From Henckelia pumila (Eukaryota; Streptophyta; Magnoliopsida; Lamiales; Gesneriaceae): a DNA stretch of 64,000 bases. Of this stretch, positions 1 to 12,689 are shown piece after piece (the first letter of the stretch is position 1; the number at the start of each line of letters is the position of its first letter). The stretch covers positions 131,534,375 through 131,598,374 of the forward strand of contig NC_133121.1 of the NCBI RefSeq assembly GCF_033568475.1. Reading direction: 5' to 3'. The notes under the pieces were generated by a model. The model was not told the DNA's origin, made no database searches, and worked only from the letters and a program-made list of their open reading frames with translations. The translations under genes were made by a program, and so were the position numbers.

Positions 1-1
1 A

Positions 2-1280
2 GAAAATGGTAAAAAAGAAGATCATGATCATTCATCAGATCAAGGAGTACTTGGCAGTGATGGTGATCATCAAGGGGAGGCATCGCTTCAGCTTAATCTT
101 CTCCCTTTTTCTCCTGTTCCTCGCCAGATTGAATCTTTACCTTGGTCTTCCGATAATGGTACTTTTAACAATTCCATTAATGGTTTTTTTATGTGATTGC
201 TGTATATTTTATGCGTCAATCTCCAGAAGTTTCGGTGATTCTTTTGACTAAGAACAGTACTATATATAGTAGTTTTTTTTTTGGGATGAGCCAATCTTTA
301 ATTTATTTTGTTTAATTAATCTTTTGTGGGTTTTTGCAGGGAGCTCCGAAAATGATTCTTCGAGGAACAAAGGGGTGACGGCGACGAGGCGGCTGGACGT
401 GAACAGACTACCGGCGGCGGCGGCGGCGGCGGCGGAGGAAGTCTCGACGGCGAACAGCGAAGAAGGGTCACTGTTCCAGATGGATTTTGGCAACAAGAGA
501 TCAGAATTCGAAGCCACGGGAAACGAGAGAGAATCGTTCAGAGCAAGTGACGACGATGATGGCAGCAACACAAGAAAAAAACTGAGACTTTCCAAACAAC
601 AGTCTGTTTTTCTTGAACAAAGCTTTAAAGAACACCCCACTCTAAATCCCGTGAGTCAAAAAGATTGGATTTTTCTTTGACAAAACAACTCTTATCTCTA
701 ATGGGTTTTCTGGCTAGCTCTTTTGTAAAAATATATAAGTGCTTCCATTTTTTCAACTTTTGTGTTGCAGAAGCAAAAGCTAGCTCTAGCAAATCAGCTT
801 AATCTGAGGCCTCGACAAGTAGAAGTCTGGTTTCAGAACAGAAGAGCGAGGTTAATTATTATCCTCTTATACATACATACATATATATATTCCTTCATTA
901 AACATATTTCAATATGTCACGTCTAATATTTAACATGTATATATGTGGCACATGAATATGCATGCAGGACCAAGTTGAAGCAAAACGAGGTGGATTGCGA
1001 GTACTTGAAGAGATGTTGCGAGACTCTTAGCGAAGAAAACGCAAGACTCCACAAAGAGTTGCAAGATTTGAGAGCTCTCAAGACTCCCAACTCCAACCCA
1101 TTCTACATGGCCACCACCCTCACCATGTGCCCCTCTTGCGAACGCCAACGACTCGCCTCCGCACCGGAGATAATTAATAATGGCGCCAACCTCCCTAACA
1201 TAGATTCCACACCCACCCCGAACCCTACTCCATTTCCTTTGTCTACTACACCTAGATTTTACCCTTGGAGAAGTACTTAA
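2..1280 (+). CDS. HAT14-like: HD-Zip class II homeodomain-leucine zipper transcription factor, HAT14-like (5' end outside window)
   Basis: Exons read as 2-158 (partial), 340-650, 771-850 and 968-1280, all with GT-AG borders and matching phases; at least 286 residues, stop TAA at 1278-1280. Exon 1 encodes an LxLxL repressor-type (EAR) motif, LQLNL, at 86-100. Exon 2 has an alanine run encoded by GCG repeats (about 410-440) and an acidic stretch just before the homeodomain. The homeodomain spans exons 2 and 3 and ends in the helix-3 signature [11 protein letters not shown]; exon 4 opens with the leucine zipper ([17 protein letters not shown]...). The CPSCE redox motif at 1128-1142 is diagnostic of class II. 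Family members are nuclear, bind CAAT(G/C)ATTG-type sites as dimers and act mostly as repressors in shade and auxin responses. LFQMDFG upstream of the homeodomain and LTMCPSCER resemble HAT14 most. The N-terminus lies before base 1. Nothing looks broken. Confidence 0.93.
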
Positions 1281-3333
1281 AGAATAGATTGGATTTTCAG
1301 CGACATTTGATTTATGCATGGGAGGGTTTTTTTTTTTTTGTTTTTTTTTATCAAGTTTATGCGTTGGTATTGGAATGAGGGATTGCGTGATGTTGATTTG
1401 TGGGATTCTTGAGCTTGGGCAACTTTTTTAGCCCATCTTTTGTCAACTTTGGGGGAGATTGTAAATAGCTAGCTAGTAGAGAAAATAGATTGGAAAAAAG
1501 AGAAGAAAAAGACCAAAAAGAAAATGAAGCTCTTCGATTTGTATGGATCCTTTGTTTTCCCTTTTTTTTTTTTCTTGGAACATACATGGCCAATATTTTG
1601 TACGTAGTCAATCCATTCTAATTTGTTAACTTCTTTCTCATTCACACTTGCTATTTCATTATGTGAATTTCATTTTCCCTCCGTATATGCAATTTACGCT
1701 TAATTTGTAGTGTATTTGACGTTTAATTTGATGGACACTGAGAAAAATGTTTACATTATTTTGAAATCGTAGTATGATATAGTTGTGATTAGATATCTTA
1801 AGAAGATCTCGAAAATATACTTTTATTGAAGTCAAGATGTTTACCTCAAATTGTATGTTTAGGAAAAGGCTTAGTCAAGAATAATTAATAAAGTCTTCTG
1901 TTAATTATTAGGTTTGTTGACAAGATCAATAGGGTAATTGGCAAGAAATTGAGAATGTTCATGCTACACCAATATTTGTTTCCTCACTCAAGTTTCATGT
2001 GAATTTAAAAAGTATATAGTTGATACATTGCCATAAATTTGAAAAATAGATATATTGAGAGACAATCGTACGTATATATAATATAATGAATGACTCGATC
2101 AATATATATTAAATAATAGACAGAAGAAGGACAAAAGAGGAGAGTATATTTTTCAAACCAACCAATAATGAGAAGAGGATAGGATGTAAGATTTTGGGGG
2201 AAATAGTGGAAAAAAAATTGTTGGATAGAGAAGCATGATAGGTGGAAGTTTGTTGGGATGTCCCGCGCTTCAAGGCATGCTTTATGGAAAGGGTGTATTA
2301 ATGAGTTTCGTGAGGCAGGCGTGGGAGAGAATGCGCTCTATTTTTGTAATTTGTTTCGTGGACAAAAGTGGTATATTTATGATTGTGTCTGTTAAAGTTA
2401 GGTTCCCCTTTATCGTCACTATCAATTATTATTGTCATTTAATTTAACCAATTAAACACATCCCTCATTATTCATGTTTATTCGTGTCCATTAACCCAAA
2501 TCCCTTTTATTCAAACTATAAATATAATGTTGCATGATTTGTTACATTAATAATAATTCATTATTTATGCTCATGTGTAAAAATATTGATCATCGAATGT
2601 ATGATTTGAATAATATCCATAGTGTAAAATCTCATTAACCCATCCAATAAAATGTGAACTTCCATTTTATTTTATTTTTTCATATAATTAAAAGGCAATT
2701 TTTATATTTCGTTATGTTGTTTTGATGTAAAAAGGGTATTTTCTTGTTAAGTTCTTCATTTAGTGATGTAGGCATGTAGCATAGATCTTTCATACAGGTG
2801 TACACAAATTTAAGCTTTCTCCTAGCTGAAGAAGATGTTTGTCCCGGAAAAACAGTAAAATCCGAACCCAAAAAAAAAAAAATAAACCGTAAATCTAGAT
2901 GTGACAAATCATATGTAATGGTGGGGGCCGTGAATAATTAATTAGTTGAGGGGCTTATTGGCAATCCATATATTTATATACTGGACAACAAACGTGTCAG
3001 TTCTCTAATATTTTATGTTCTTACTATTTCGAGAAACACCTAACATTTATATAAAACTAAATCTTTTGACTTTTTCAGTTTGCTAATCATATCCCTTTGA
3101 ATCTTAGGTTCAATCAATTGATTCCATGATAACACAATTAGTTAAAAATCTTTTAAAAAAAATTTACTTTTTTTTTTATTTTTTGAAATTTAAAAATAGG
3201 GTAACAAATGATTGCATGTGATTTGTATTGTGTATCAATAGTGAATAGTGATGTGCAATATAAAACTCGAAACAATTTCATGCCCACAAAGCTAGCATAT
3301 GCCAGCAGCATCAATGGGCAGGCAGGTTCAAGA
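1281..3333. other. Intergenic region with 3' UTR of the HD-Zip gene
   Basis: No supported gene. The first few hundred bases are T-rich and look like the 3' UTR of the HD-Zip gene. The rest is AT-rich. The short open frame at 2235-2447 has no recognisable domain or splice context. I see no clear transposon ends. The 3' UTR of the minus-strand WD40 gene should enter from the right side of this gap. Confidence 0.6.
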
Positions 3334-6300
3334 TTATTTGATCAATGAGTGCAGTCCAATGTTCAAATCTGAAGAAATGGAAATGAGGAGAGGGAGAGTG
3401 TTGTGCCATACAGCTTTAAGGACTCGTTTATGATGGGCTCTTAGTGACTCCAATGGTTTCTGACCATTATGCCTGATGTCAAAGATGTGAATTAGGGGAT
3501 CCCCTGAGCCAGAAGTTATGTAGACACCATCCGGAGACCACGCCTGACTGATGAGTGCCGACTGTGATTCGCTGTTCTCTTGGTTCCACCCGAGACCATG
3601 GATCTCCTGGGGCTTCGTTCTGAAATCAAATAGTTTAAGCTGCCGCCCTGGGGTCCTGCAAACACAAACATCACATTGTGTTGAATTTGGTTTAGTACTT
3701 CAGATGGTAATAATAATAATTTTAAAAAAAAAAGAGAGAAAAAAGTTGGCCTAGCTTGACAAGTTACTCAAATTGAATAAAAACTAGTTGAACTTGGCTG
3801 GATTTACTGCCTAATCTTGACTCAGCCATGGTTGTCAAAACAAATCTCAAAATGTTTTGAATGCGTCGGCAGGCGGCCTGGAGTACAGTCATATGTGCTT
3901 GGCAGGGAAAAAAAAGAAGATAATAAATGGCCTGTTAACAAGAGCTTTAAGACAACTTACCCTGTCTGAACCATAAAGAGGTTGAAGTCGCATGGATTAG
4001 GTAGAACACTCATGCATTTGTTTTCAGTCTGATACTTGTAAACAACTGTCCCAGATGATGTATCAAATCCAATTATCCTTTTGTCTGCACCAGCAGACAT
4101 TACAACATTCTTATCCCTCAATCCAGCAACACCCATTACAGCACTGGTATGGAAACTTCTATGTAATGAATTAGGTTTCCATGAGCCTTCCTCATTATGT
4201 TCGATCCAAAGGACTACATCATGATCGCTGCCACCAGTAACGAAGCATGTTTTGACCCACGGCATGAAGTTTATGCTGTTGATTATGCCTTTAACGTGAG
4301 GCTTGTCTTCAAGAAAGCTTACTCGTGTTTTCTATGAAACCAAAACTGAAACTGAGGTCGACTTCACAGAGATGGTAACTAAAAATAAAGTGCATAAAAA
4401 ACTGACTCAATTGCCACTAAATTGCAGCACGCACATATACACTTTACAATAACAGCATTACAGGATAAGAGCCATGACTTGAGATCCTTACATTGTTTCC
4501 TTCTTTCAGTTCCAGGATTGAAATCTGAGAATCCCCACCATCAGCAGTATAAACCGAAAAAAGTCTATTTGCCTGTGGATGCCAAGCTATATCTTCTGGC
4601 CATCTCCTTTGCTTGTCTGATTGACATTCAGAAATACTTAGAAGATCGACACCAGCGCTGCACTTTTTTATATTAAGAGTTCAGTTCAAGTTATAAATCT
4701 ACGTCACTTGCCAAGTAATAACTGAAAGACACGTGCCAGACAATCCAAGACTGAAACAATGAAACGTGTTTTAGTACTTAGTATCCAAGTCATGATTGAA
4801 ATGTGCATACTGAAGCATCATAAAGGAACAAAAGTATGAGATCAAAGAGATCTAATGCGACTAAATTTGCTTCAATAATACTTACCCTTTCCCCTGGATT
4901 TGCCAAAGATTAACCACTCCATCCAATGCACTGCAAATCATTCAAACTTATCAAGTGGAAATACCAACAAGAGAGTTATGAGGCAGTTTAAGACCAAAAG
5001 GTTTTAGTCATACGTAATTGAAAATCTGCAATGCTAACAACAGATAAGATTTTTAAAAAATGCAAATGACAAAACGGAATCTAATAGTGTTGGCCAGTGC
5101 ATGGTGGTCTGTAAATAAATTATCTTTATGAGGATAAGTAAAAAAAGTGAAAGAAAAATTATAATCTGATGTTCAAATCAAGACATGGCCGAATGCAATG
5201 GGTGCAATTGCGTTCTCTTTCTGATAATTTGTGACTGAAACATATTGCCAGATTTCTTAATTAAATGTAACAGTCAAAACTATAGTATAGACGAAGGAAA
5301 ATAATAAAATCAACAAAGCATGGCAATACTGACAAGGAAAATTGAGCATACAATCTCTGATTGCCATGTAAAGCATGGACATGTTTGAAATATACATTCT
5401 CAAAGAAAATGATGACAAAAACTAAACATGCCATAAAGTGCATGGCTTTGTTGAGATATCATGCATGTCACCACCACGTCCACCAATCCAACTTATCCAG
5501 TTGCCAAAAGTGGAGTACAAAATTACACATAATATTTTACATTAATATTAGGTCTGCCAAAGAGCAAGAATTTTGGATTTTAATCATTTGATAGTATTGT
5601 GAAAACACAAATCTGGCAGTTGAACCAGAAAGCCACAAAAAATCCTCCAGAAAAAAATGAAGAGGGCACTTTAAACATGATGCAGAGATCATCAACTGTT
5701 TATGGTTATTTTTGTGCTACAGTGCAATCATTTTGTTAATATTTGACATAAAAGAAGCATTAAAAGCACGTGATTGATGGGCAAATTTCTCATGGCTCAA
5801 ATCTTTCATATGTGCTGAGACAGCTATTAATTAATATGCATTCCAGGCAATGTGTAGATTATTGAACCAGTGGCATGCAAAGCTACTGATATTATGCATA
5901 ATAGCAAAATAAAAAAATTAAATTTTTGCTTTAATTTTCTCTCACACAGAGCAACCAACATCACAACATCCTAGTTTGTATCATGAAGTCAAGAGGGCAA
6001 CGATCTACATCAATTATAATTTTTGTTATTCCTGTGAGAAATCAGGAAAGATCAAATCACCTGGTCACAAATAAATTATCATTCGTCGGACAAAGCTCAA
6101 GGCTTCTCAGCCTTCTTTTGTGTTGACTAGATATAAGAACAGCCTGGCAATGGAATCTTGGTGATGAAGTCATGCTCCCGATCAACGGAACCAAGTCTTT
6201 ATCTTCTTTCTTCTCTGTATTCACAAAGATATGATCGTGTATAATATTATTTACGAGCCATAATATCATGCATAAAGGTGAAACTTTAAAAGACTACCAG

Positions 6301-8964
6301 ATCACACTCCTCAAATACAATTTTCACCGAACAAGGATGCAAGTTCAATAGTTTAAATAAAACCCACATATCCAACTCAAACGTTTCATCTGAATGGGCA
6401 TAAAACTTAAATATGAGTTCAAATAATGAAGATTATCATAATTTCATATAATTACCCTCAACAATAGAGGTTGTAAGTTAGTGCTATCGTTTTATAACCA
6501 TTTGAGAACATATATATTTTGGACGAAAATAACAATTTTCGTTAATACAGCAAAAAATAATACAAGCAATCAGTTATGGAAGGAGTGAATAAATTCTTAG
6601 CAGCACTGAAAGATTTAACAAATAAGAGCATATTTTGTGGCACGAGAGTATGCTACATGCATAAGTTTTCACAGATTGGTTTTCTGTAGCTGCTATATTT
6701 CCTTAGAACTATGCAAGGTTCACATAAATTATGTGTATGACATGTCTTGATTTATTCTTTACTCTCTGCTTGGCTTTCCTCACAAGAGCAGCCTTCTGCA
6801 TATGCCTCGCATATGTTATGGTAAAATAAGTGCTTTTGGTAATGCATGAAATCAAATAGAGTATAACCCGAATGATACCTAATATGTAAAGTAAGGTAGC
6901 AATTACCATGCTTCTCTTTCGTTCCTTTAGGTTGAGATCCCATGTTTTCCTGCTCCGAAGATGTTTTACGAGTTTTGCCTCCATTTTGCCATCCATTGCC
7001 ATTGATTTGAGTGGCTATCGTTGCAGGAAGAAATACACCAGCATTGCCACCAACTTTATTTCCAGATTCTTTCGTGGTCACTGAATGTGATGTGCTTGGA
7101 TTCACAGAAGGAATCACAAGCTGTGGTTTAGAGTGATATTTTCCTCGAGAAGAATCTCCCTGTTTACATAAAATGCTAGCTGATCTTCCTTCAATTCCAT
7201 GATCATCTCCGGATGGCTTAGTCAAATCCACACCAAACAGATGTGGTTTGTACTGAAACTGGTTTTGAGTTGAATTACCCCTTGCGTTGGCAGGGCTCGC
7301 TGAACTTTCAAATTTTACCTTTCTTATACAGTTTCTTAAAGTTACTGAAGCCATTGAAGTTTCCTGGCCACGATGACGAGACAATTCAGTTTGTGTATCC
7401 ATCAACCTTGTTAATGCTTCATCAAGCTGCAACCAAACATAAATAAAGTCATAAATCCATGGTTTCTCATTGATGAACATGGAACTGACCATGTGAGTGC
7501 AGAACCATGCTGCCTACCTCCTACCTCATCTCTCACCCTAGCAATTTTTATTTTGTTAAGTGAATGTATTATTATTTTGAGAAAAGTTTACTTTTAGGAA
7601 GAGTATTAAGAGGGCGGAGGAATAACTTGGAACTCAACAATCAAAACAAAAATGATCATGCACCACGCTACATACTATAATGATCGTAACCAACCTCATG
7701 CACATGCTCCAAGTCAATTTACACTACAAAAATCAAGGTGTTAAAGCACAACATCGATCAGGGCAAATAATTAGGGGCGGTCACCAAATAGCCCCGCAAT
7801 AGAGTTCTTGATTTTTCATAGGTTTACTGTTCGAGTCACACTTATTTGCATGAATGCAAATTCTTTTCCAAAAAAGAGGGTAATGATTGGGAATGGTTGA
7901 GTACCTTGCTTACTCATATGGCATGATGGAAACCTTAGGCTCCATAGGTGAATTATGTAGGAGAAATTAGTGCAGATGCATGTGACTATTTTTAAAGAAG
8001 TACAAAATTAAAAACCGTTGAACGTTTAAAAAGAGACAAAAAGGAGGTCCCTGCATCTGGTCTTTGCCATCAGATGTTTGCAAAATATGAGGCTTATGGT
8101 GCATCACAGGATAGACTAATTTCACTTTTCTAGTCTCTTTGGTCCGTGCTACGCCGACACTGTTATATACAAAGAATATCTCTTGCCATCTCTGAATAAC
8201 TAGAGCTTGAGCCTAACATTAGTACCAAGTACCAACAAGATGTACGCATAATCCAATAATTGAATCCAAAATAACAAGATCACAGCCCACACTTTCCTAC
8301 AATATTTGGGCCACCAATCATTACCCTTAAAATGTTGAATACTTGACTGTCACTATGTTGTAACAACTAACGATCGCTAGTAAAGGAACAATAGAATCTC
8401 CAATATTGAAATTGCTGCACCTGCATTGCACTTACCTATAACTTTATCAAGCATCATACAAGAGGGCATTAGTACATTGGAGTTGCATGTAATCTGAACG
8501 ATAAAATCACCATGTAAAGCAAGTTCAATGAGTGGCGACATCCCATAAATAAGTGTCTCTAAACATAAACACAGCAAAAAGAAGACAGACTTCCAAAACC
8601 CCAACCCCCCCAACTTCTCACTTTACAGCGTACATTAATAAAAACAACAAGAAACACCCAAAACAGGCACACGTTCAAATCTTTAGGATCCCCAAAAAAA
8701 CCTTGTATCCAACAAAAGAGTATAAAAGTTGTTCTCGAAAGAGTTCACATTGGGAAAGAAAAAGAAAACCTGGGACTTGTAATAAGCAACGCGATCACGA
8801 AGCTGCTCGACTTCTTTGGTACGGTGTTCAACAAGGGCTTCTAGTGCTGCTTCCTGGTCTTTCCAACTCCGTTCCTCCGATGTTCCGTCTCCACATTCTT
8901 CTTCTTCTTCTTCTAATTTCACAATTTCGATTTTGGGCTTCTTCGTAAACGGTAGACCTCTCAT
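3334..8964 (-). CDS. WD40-repeat protein with N-terminal coiled coil (590 aa, seven exons)
   Basis: Exons on the minus strand are 8964-8770, 7426-6907, 6214-6061, 4930-4886, 4657-4492, 4331-3961 and 3655-3334. Every junction has GT-AG signals and the phases close to one 591-codon frame. Residues about 20-90 are strongly charged and heptad-like (KDQEAALEALVEHRTKEVEQ), a likely coiled coil. Residues about 100-240 are low complexity and Ser/Asn/Gly-rich. From about residue 245 the protein shows WD40 blades: LDGVVNLWQIQ, DIAWHPQANRLFSVYTADGG, VTGGSDHDVVLW, MSAGADKRIIGFD, QAWSPDGVYITSGSGDPLIHIFD. Such proteins are scaffolds; I cannot name the complex. Intron 1 is 1.3 kb. Exon 2 reads through its donor in frame to a stop at 6752, so intron retention would give a form lacking all WD40 blades. 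A decayed partial copy lies at 12.7-14.0 kb. The start is set by an in-frame TGA four codons upstream. Confidence 0.88.
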
Positions 8965-8973
8965 TTTCTTCCT

Positions 8974-9087
8974 TCAAAACAGACTCTTCGCGTTCTGCGG
9001 TGAATTTAGCGTACTGATACTGGAAAAGGAGGCGGGAACCATCATAAGTTTCTTCAGAGAGCCCGTTTTCGAACCCTCGCTGGCCAT
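8974..9087 (-). other. Upstream ORF of the WD40 gene (37 codons, in frame with the main ORF)
   Basis: An ATG at 9087-9085 opens a 37-codon frame ending in TGA at 8976-8974, followed after three sense codons by the main ATG at 8964. The uORF and the main ORF share a frame, so a single stop separates them. It could dampen translation of the main frame, or permit an N-terminally extended protein by stop read-through or in a variant allele. Whether the transcript begins upstream of it is not shown by the sequence. Confidence 0.4.
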
Positions 9088-9756
9088 GTAGACCCGACCC
9101 GGCCTGGCCCGAGCCCGCTACTTTTGAACCCCAACAAGGGTTTTAAAGCGTATTTTTTCAAAAAAAAATATATATATATAACTTTTCTTTAAAATTACAG
9201 CTTGTGGTTATAAAAGTAAAAACATTTTTTTTATTTATCCAAATGTTAAAATCTTTAATCACTAATTTTTTTTTTTTGAAAGGAATCACTAAAATTTTTT
9301 AGATTAGATAGCTTATTTTTAAAATTGAAATTACTAAGGAATTTACTAAAAGAAATAAACCAATCAATTAAAAGGTATCATTGTAAATGTTGATATAAAA
9401 CTTAAAATGGAGTGTGTAACAAAAAAAAAAAAAACAGTTTGTGAATAACAGTCCTCTTTATTTATTTGACATTGATATTTGAGTTGGGTAAGTTCATTTT
9501 AATTTACGTTCCTTCATATTATACATTTTATCTGCCAATATCTTTTGTAAGCATTTCTCAATTAATAATTAGGCGTAGATTATGTAATTTATTAATTTAA
9601 AGATTACGAGATGTAGAAAGATATAAGACAATGAAAGAATTAATAATAATCTAGATTGCCAAATCATGAGTAAATTGATTGGGATTAGTGTTGGCAGAAA
9701 ATTTTCCTCAGAAAATTTCATTTTCACCGTCGGAGAAAGTATTTTATGCCGCCTGA
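9088..9756. other. Intergenic, divergent-promoter region between the WD40 gene and RPL7A
   Basis: AT-rich DNA with homopolymer A and T runs and no coding signal. The two neighbouring genes are transcribed away from each other, so both promoters should lie here. The block just upstream of the WD40 uORF is GC-rich (9090-9125) with GGGCC-type elements. The RPL7A elements are listed separately. Confidence 0.5.
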
Positions 9757-9867
9757 TGGGCTTTACACTTGGGTCCGATAATGAAGCCCATTATGGCTAA
9801 ATTTCCACTTTAGTTGGGCCCTTTCAGCAGGTCCAGTATGGCTCCCATAAATATCAGGTTTAGGGTT
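9757..9867 (+). promoter_or_regulatory. RPL7A promoter: site II elements and telo-box
   Basis: Three site II-type elements (TGGGCT 9757-9762, its reverse complement AGCCCA 9785-9790, TGGGCC 9815-9820) precede a telo-box-like TTTAGGGTT at 9859-9867, 36-44 bases before the start codon. The combination of a telo-box with site II motifs is the established signature of plant ribosomal-protein and other growth-linked promoters (telo-box-binding Myb factors, TCP factors at site II). The motifs are seen directly; their activity is inferred. Confidence 0.7.
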
Positions 9868-9902
9868 CAATTGTCGTTCATCAAGCCGCTGCAAATCGAG
9901 AA

Positions 9903-12135
9903 ATGGTGAGCTTCTCTTTCCTCTTCCTAGTGCATAGATTGTTCGTGCCATAATAATTTGAGTTCTTCTTTCAGGCTCCTAAGAAAGGCGCGAAGCTGCC
10001 GGCTGCTGCGAAGAAGAAGGCGGAAAAAGTGGTCAATCCACTCTACGAGAAACGTCCTAAGCAATTCGGAATAGGAGGAGCTTTGCCGCCGAAGAAGGAT
10101 CTCCATAGATACGTGAAATGGCCTCAAGTGGTGCGGATTCAACGGAAGAAGATGATTTTGAAGCAGCGATTGAAGGTTCCGCCGCCCATTCATCAGTTCT
10201 CCAAGACCCTAGACAAGAACTTGGGTATGTTTCCCTTTTCTAAATGTCTTACTTTTTTTGTTGGATTTCGTTTCTTCAAGCAATTATTTATTAGATAAAC
10301 ATTTTGTGTTAATCTTAGTCTGTGCGATGCTTGTACTATATTGTTTCGTTCAATTGATTGGTTGTCTGTTTTTTATGCCAATTGGTGTGATGCGTAGTGG
10401 TGACTCTGTTCTGGTTGAACATTTTTTTCTTCCGTGTTTTACGATTCAGATGCTTACATGACTATACATTTAGTTCTAGGCCATTTCAATGGTTTCTTCC
10501 AAGTATAGTGCACTGTCACTCAAGTTTGCGAAGGAGTCAAGTGGAATGCTTTGTGTTATGAGTGTTGTGTTGAGCGATTCTTTGTAAATTTTTAATCTGC
10601 TAACCCACTGCCTGTCTTGACTTTTGGCAAAGATAAAATTTTTTCAGCTCTCAAACATACCATGAAGTATAATTATTTATAAAAAACATACGATGCATTT
10701 ATCTTTTTTAATAATGTGTTACAAGTAAACAGATACTGACGGAGGAATCACAAAGTACCTATGTGATGGAACAAATATGTTTCAACTTTCCAGAAAATTT
10801 TGATTTTTATAAGCTTAGTATTTTCCAGTAAACTAGATTTTCACTTGATGAATCCAATTCTGGTCACTAGTATTCATCTTTACTAAATTGGAGTGGAGAT
10901 CTTTAATCCGTGGAGCGTGGTCTGGTCTCTAGCTTTGCTTCACAGTCCCACTCGAGCTGACCAGAGCCAATTTCAGTGGTGTTCGATTATTATATATAGT
11001 GTTTCTAGATCATCTTATAAATCCCTAAACTCGATGTCTAAAAACAGAGATTGTTCGGACTGTTCCCAAATGAGATGTTCGTCCGAACATATCAAACAAA
11101 AATACACCGAGAGTTTTTCTCCGCATAAAATCACCTGTTCCTGCAGATATTCCATTGTGTATTCACGCAAGTGAAAAGTTGTCCTGAGGCTGTGTTATAT
11201 TGTGCTTGTATTATATTTGTTGATGGTGCTGAGGGAATGCAAGATAACCTCAATCAAATATTCAAATATGTTTGTTTTGAATTTGCAGCGGGAAATCTGT
11301 TCAAGATGATGCTCAAATACAGGCCCGAGGATAAAGCTCAGAAGAAAGAACGCCTTCTGAAAAGAGCTCAGGCTGAAGCTGAAGGAAAAACTCCGGAAGT
11401 TAAGAAGCCTATTGTTGTGAAATATGGGCTAAACCATGTGACATATTTGATTGAGCAGGTGGATTTGTTAGTCTTCTTCTCGATGTACATACTTCATCTA
11501 CTAAATATACTAGCACTTGGAAACTGATGGTGCAATAAAACTTCTATTGCAGAACAAGGCCCAGTTGGTTGTTATTGCCCATGATGTGGATCCAATCGAA
11601 TTGGTCGTGTGGCTCCCTGCGTTGTGCAGGAAAATGGAAATTCCATACTGCATTGTGAAGGGGAAGGCTAGGTTGGGAACTGTAAGTGATTCTTATCTCA
11701 TGGATTTGGTCAATCCCTGGCAATATATGTGATGCCTACTTAATTTTATTTGTGTGTGGTATTTTGCAGATTGTTCACAAGAAGACTGCGGCTGTCTTGT
11801 GTCTGACCTCTGTGAAGAATGAAGACAAGATGGAGTTCAGCAGAATTTTGGAAGCTATCAAGGTAATAGAGTTACCAAAAAAGCTATAATTTTTCTGCAG
11901 CTTTGAGAAGCTGTATGTGATAAATTTTATAGTTATTATTAAATTTCTAGGACACCCCACCCCACCATGTTGATATGATTTACTTTATCTACTTTTCTTA
12001 CAGGCCAACTTTAATGACAAGTATGATGAGACTAGGAAGAAATGGGGAGGAGGCGTTATGGGCTCAAAATCTCAAGCCAAAACAAAAGCCAAAGAAAGAC
12101 TCCTTGCCAAGGAGGCTGCACAAAGGATGACTTGA
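9903..12135 (+). CDS. RPL7A: 60S ribosomal protein eL8 (L7a)
   Basis: Exons 9903-9905 (ATG alone), 9975-10224, 11289-11458, 11553-11681, 11770-11862 and 12004-12135 join into 259 codons (258 aa), the usual length for plant L7a. All introns are GT-AG with matching phases. Recognisable stretches are [19 protein letters not shown] at the N-terminus, [18 protein letters not shown], the L7Ae-type RNA-binding fold segment [39 protein letters not shown], and the basic tail [20 protein letters not shown]. It is a structural protein of the large cytosolic subunit that contacts 25S rRNA. A first exon holding only the start codon is a common arrangement in ribosomal-protein genes. The 1.06-kb intron 2 shows no convincing box C/D or H/ACA snoRNA. 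No defect seen. Confidence 0.97.
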
Positions 12136-12689
12136 GGGTTTTTTGTCATATACATGTTTCCCAGATTTTGATTAGACAATGCTTTTGGTTTTGATTTGTT
12201 ACTGGATTATTGCCTGCTTTTGATGGAATGGAGTCATTTCTTATTCTCTGAATGTTCTGAAACTTGAAGCTTTGATCACGATATTTCACCGGTTCATGTT
12301 AATTTTCCCTCGTCGCTTCAATTTTATTTCCGAGTTTGAACATCTTCTAGAATAATTAACAGTATTTGGTATGGATTTTGCATTAATATATTAAGATTTT
12401 AATGTTGACTATTTATTAATTTATTGGCTTAGTAACAAAAAAATTTCCCTTAGATTTTGCTGTCTATAAGGTTAATTCAAGATTTGAATTTGAGGGAGAA
12501 ATATTACTCTATTGTGTCTACTTAAATAAATTAATTATTTGGTATTATTTTATAAATTTAAAATCCATTAATCAAAATGCAATTTAAATGAAGTTGGTTG
12601 CATACGCAAGATGGATATTCGTAGTATGATTTTTTTGTTATAAAAGATGATCGTATTAATCTAAACTAATTTGTTTACCGCTTGTAAGT
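12136..12689. other. 3' UTR of RPL7A and intergenic AT-rich DNA
   Basis: The first roughly 230 bases follow the RPL7A stop and are probably its 3' UTR. The remainder is AT-rich, with no open frame worth listing and no transposon ends that I recognise. Confidence 0.5.

Noticed and set aside
2235..2447. Seventy-codon open frame upstream of the WD40 gene 3' end
   Set aside because: No domain, no splice context and mixed composition; a frame of this length is expected by chance.
9763..10193. Minus-strand open frames opposite RPL7A
   Set aside because: They are shadows of the RPL7A exons, whose protein identity is unambiguous.
10225..11288. Possible intronic snoRNA in the RPL7A intron 2
   Set aside because: A TGATGA-like and a CTGA-like box can be found, but spacing and terminal stem do not fit a box C/D snoRNA.
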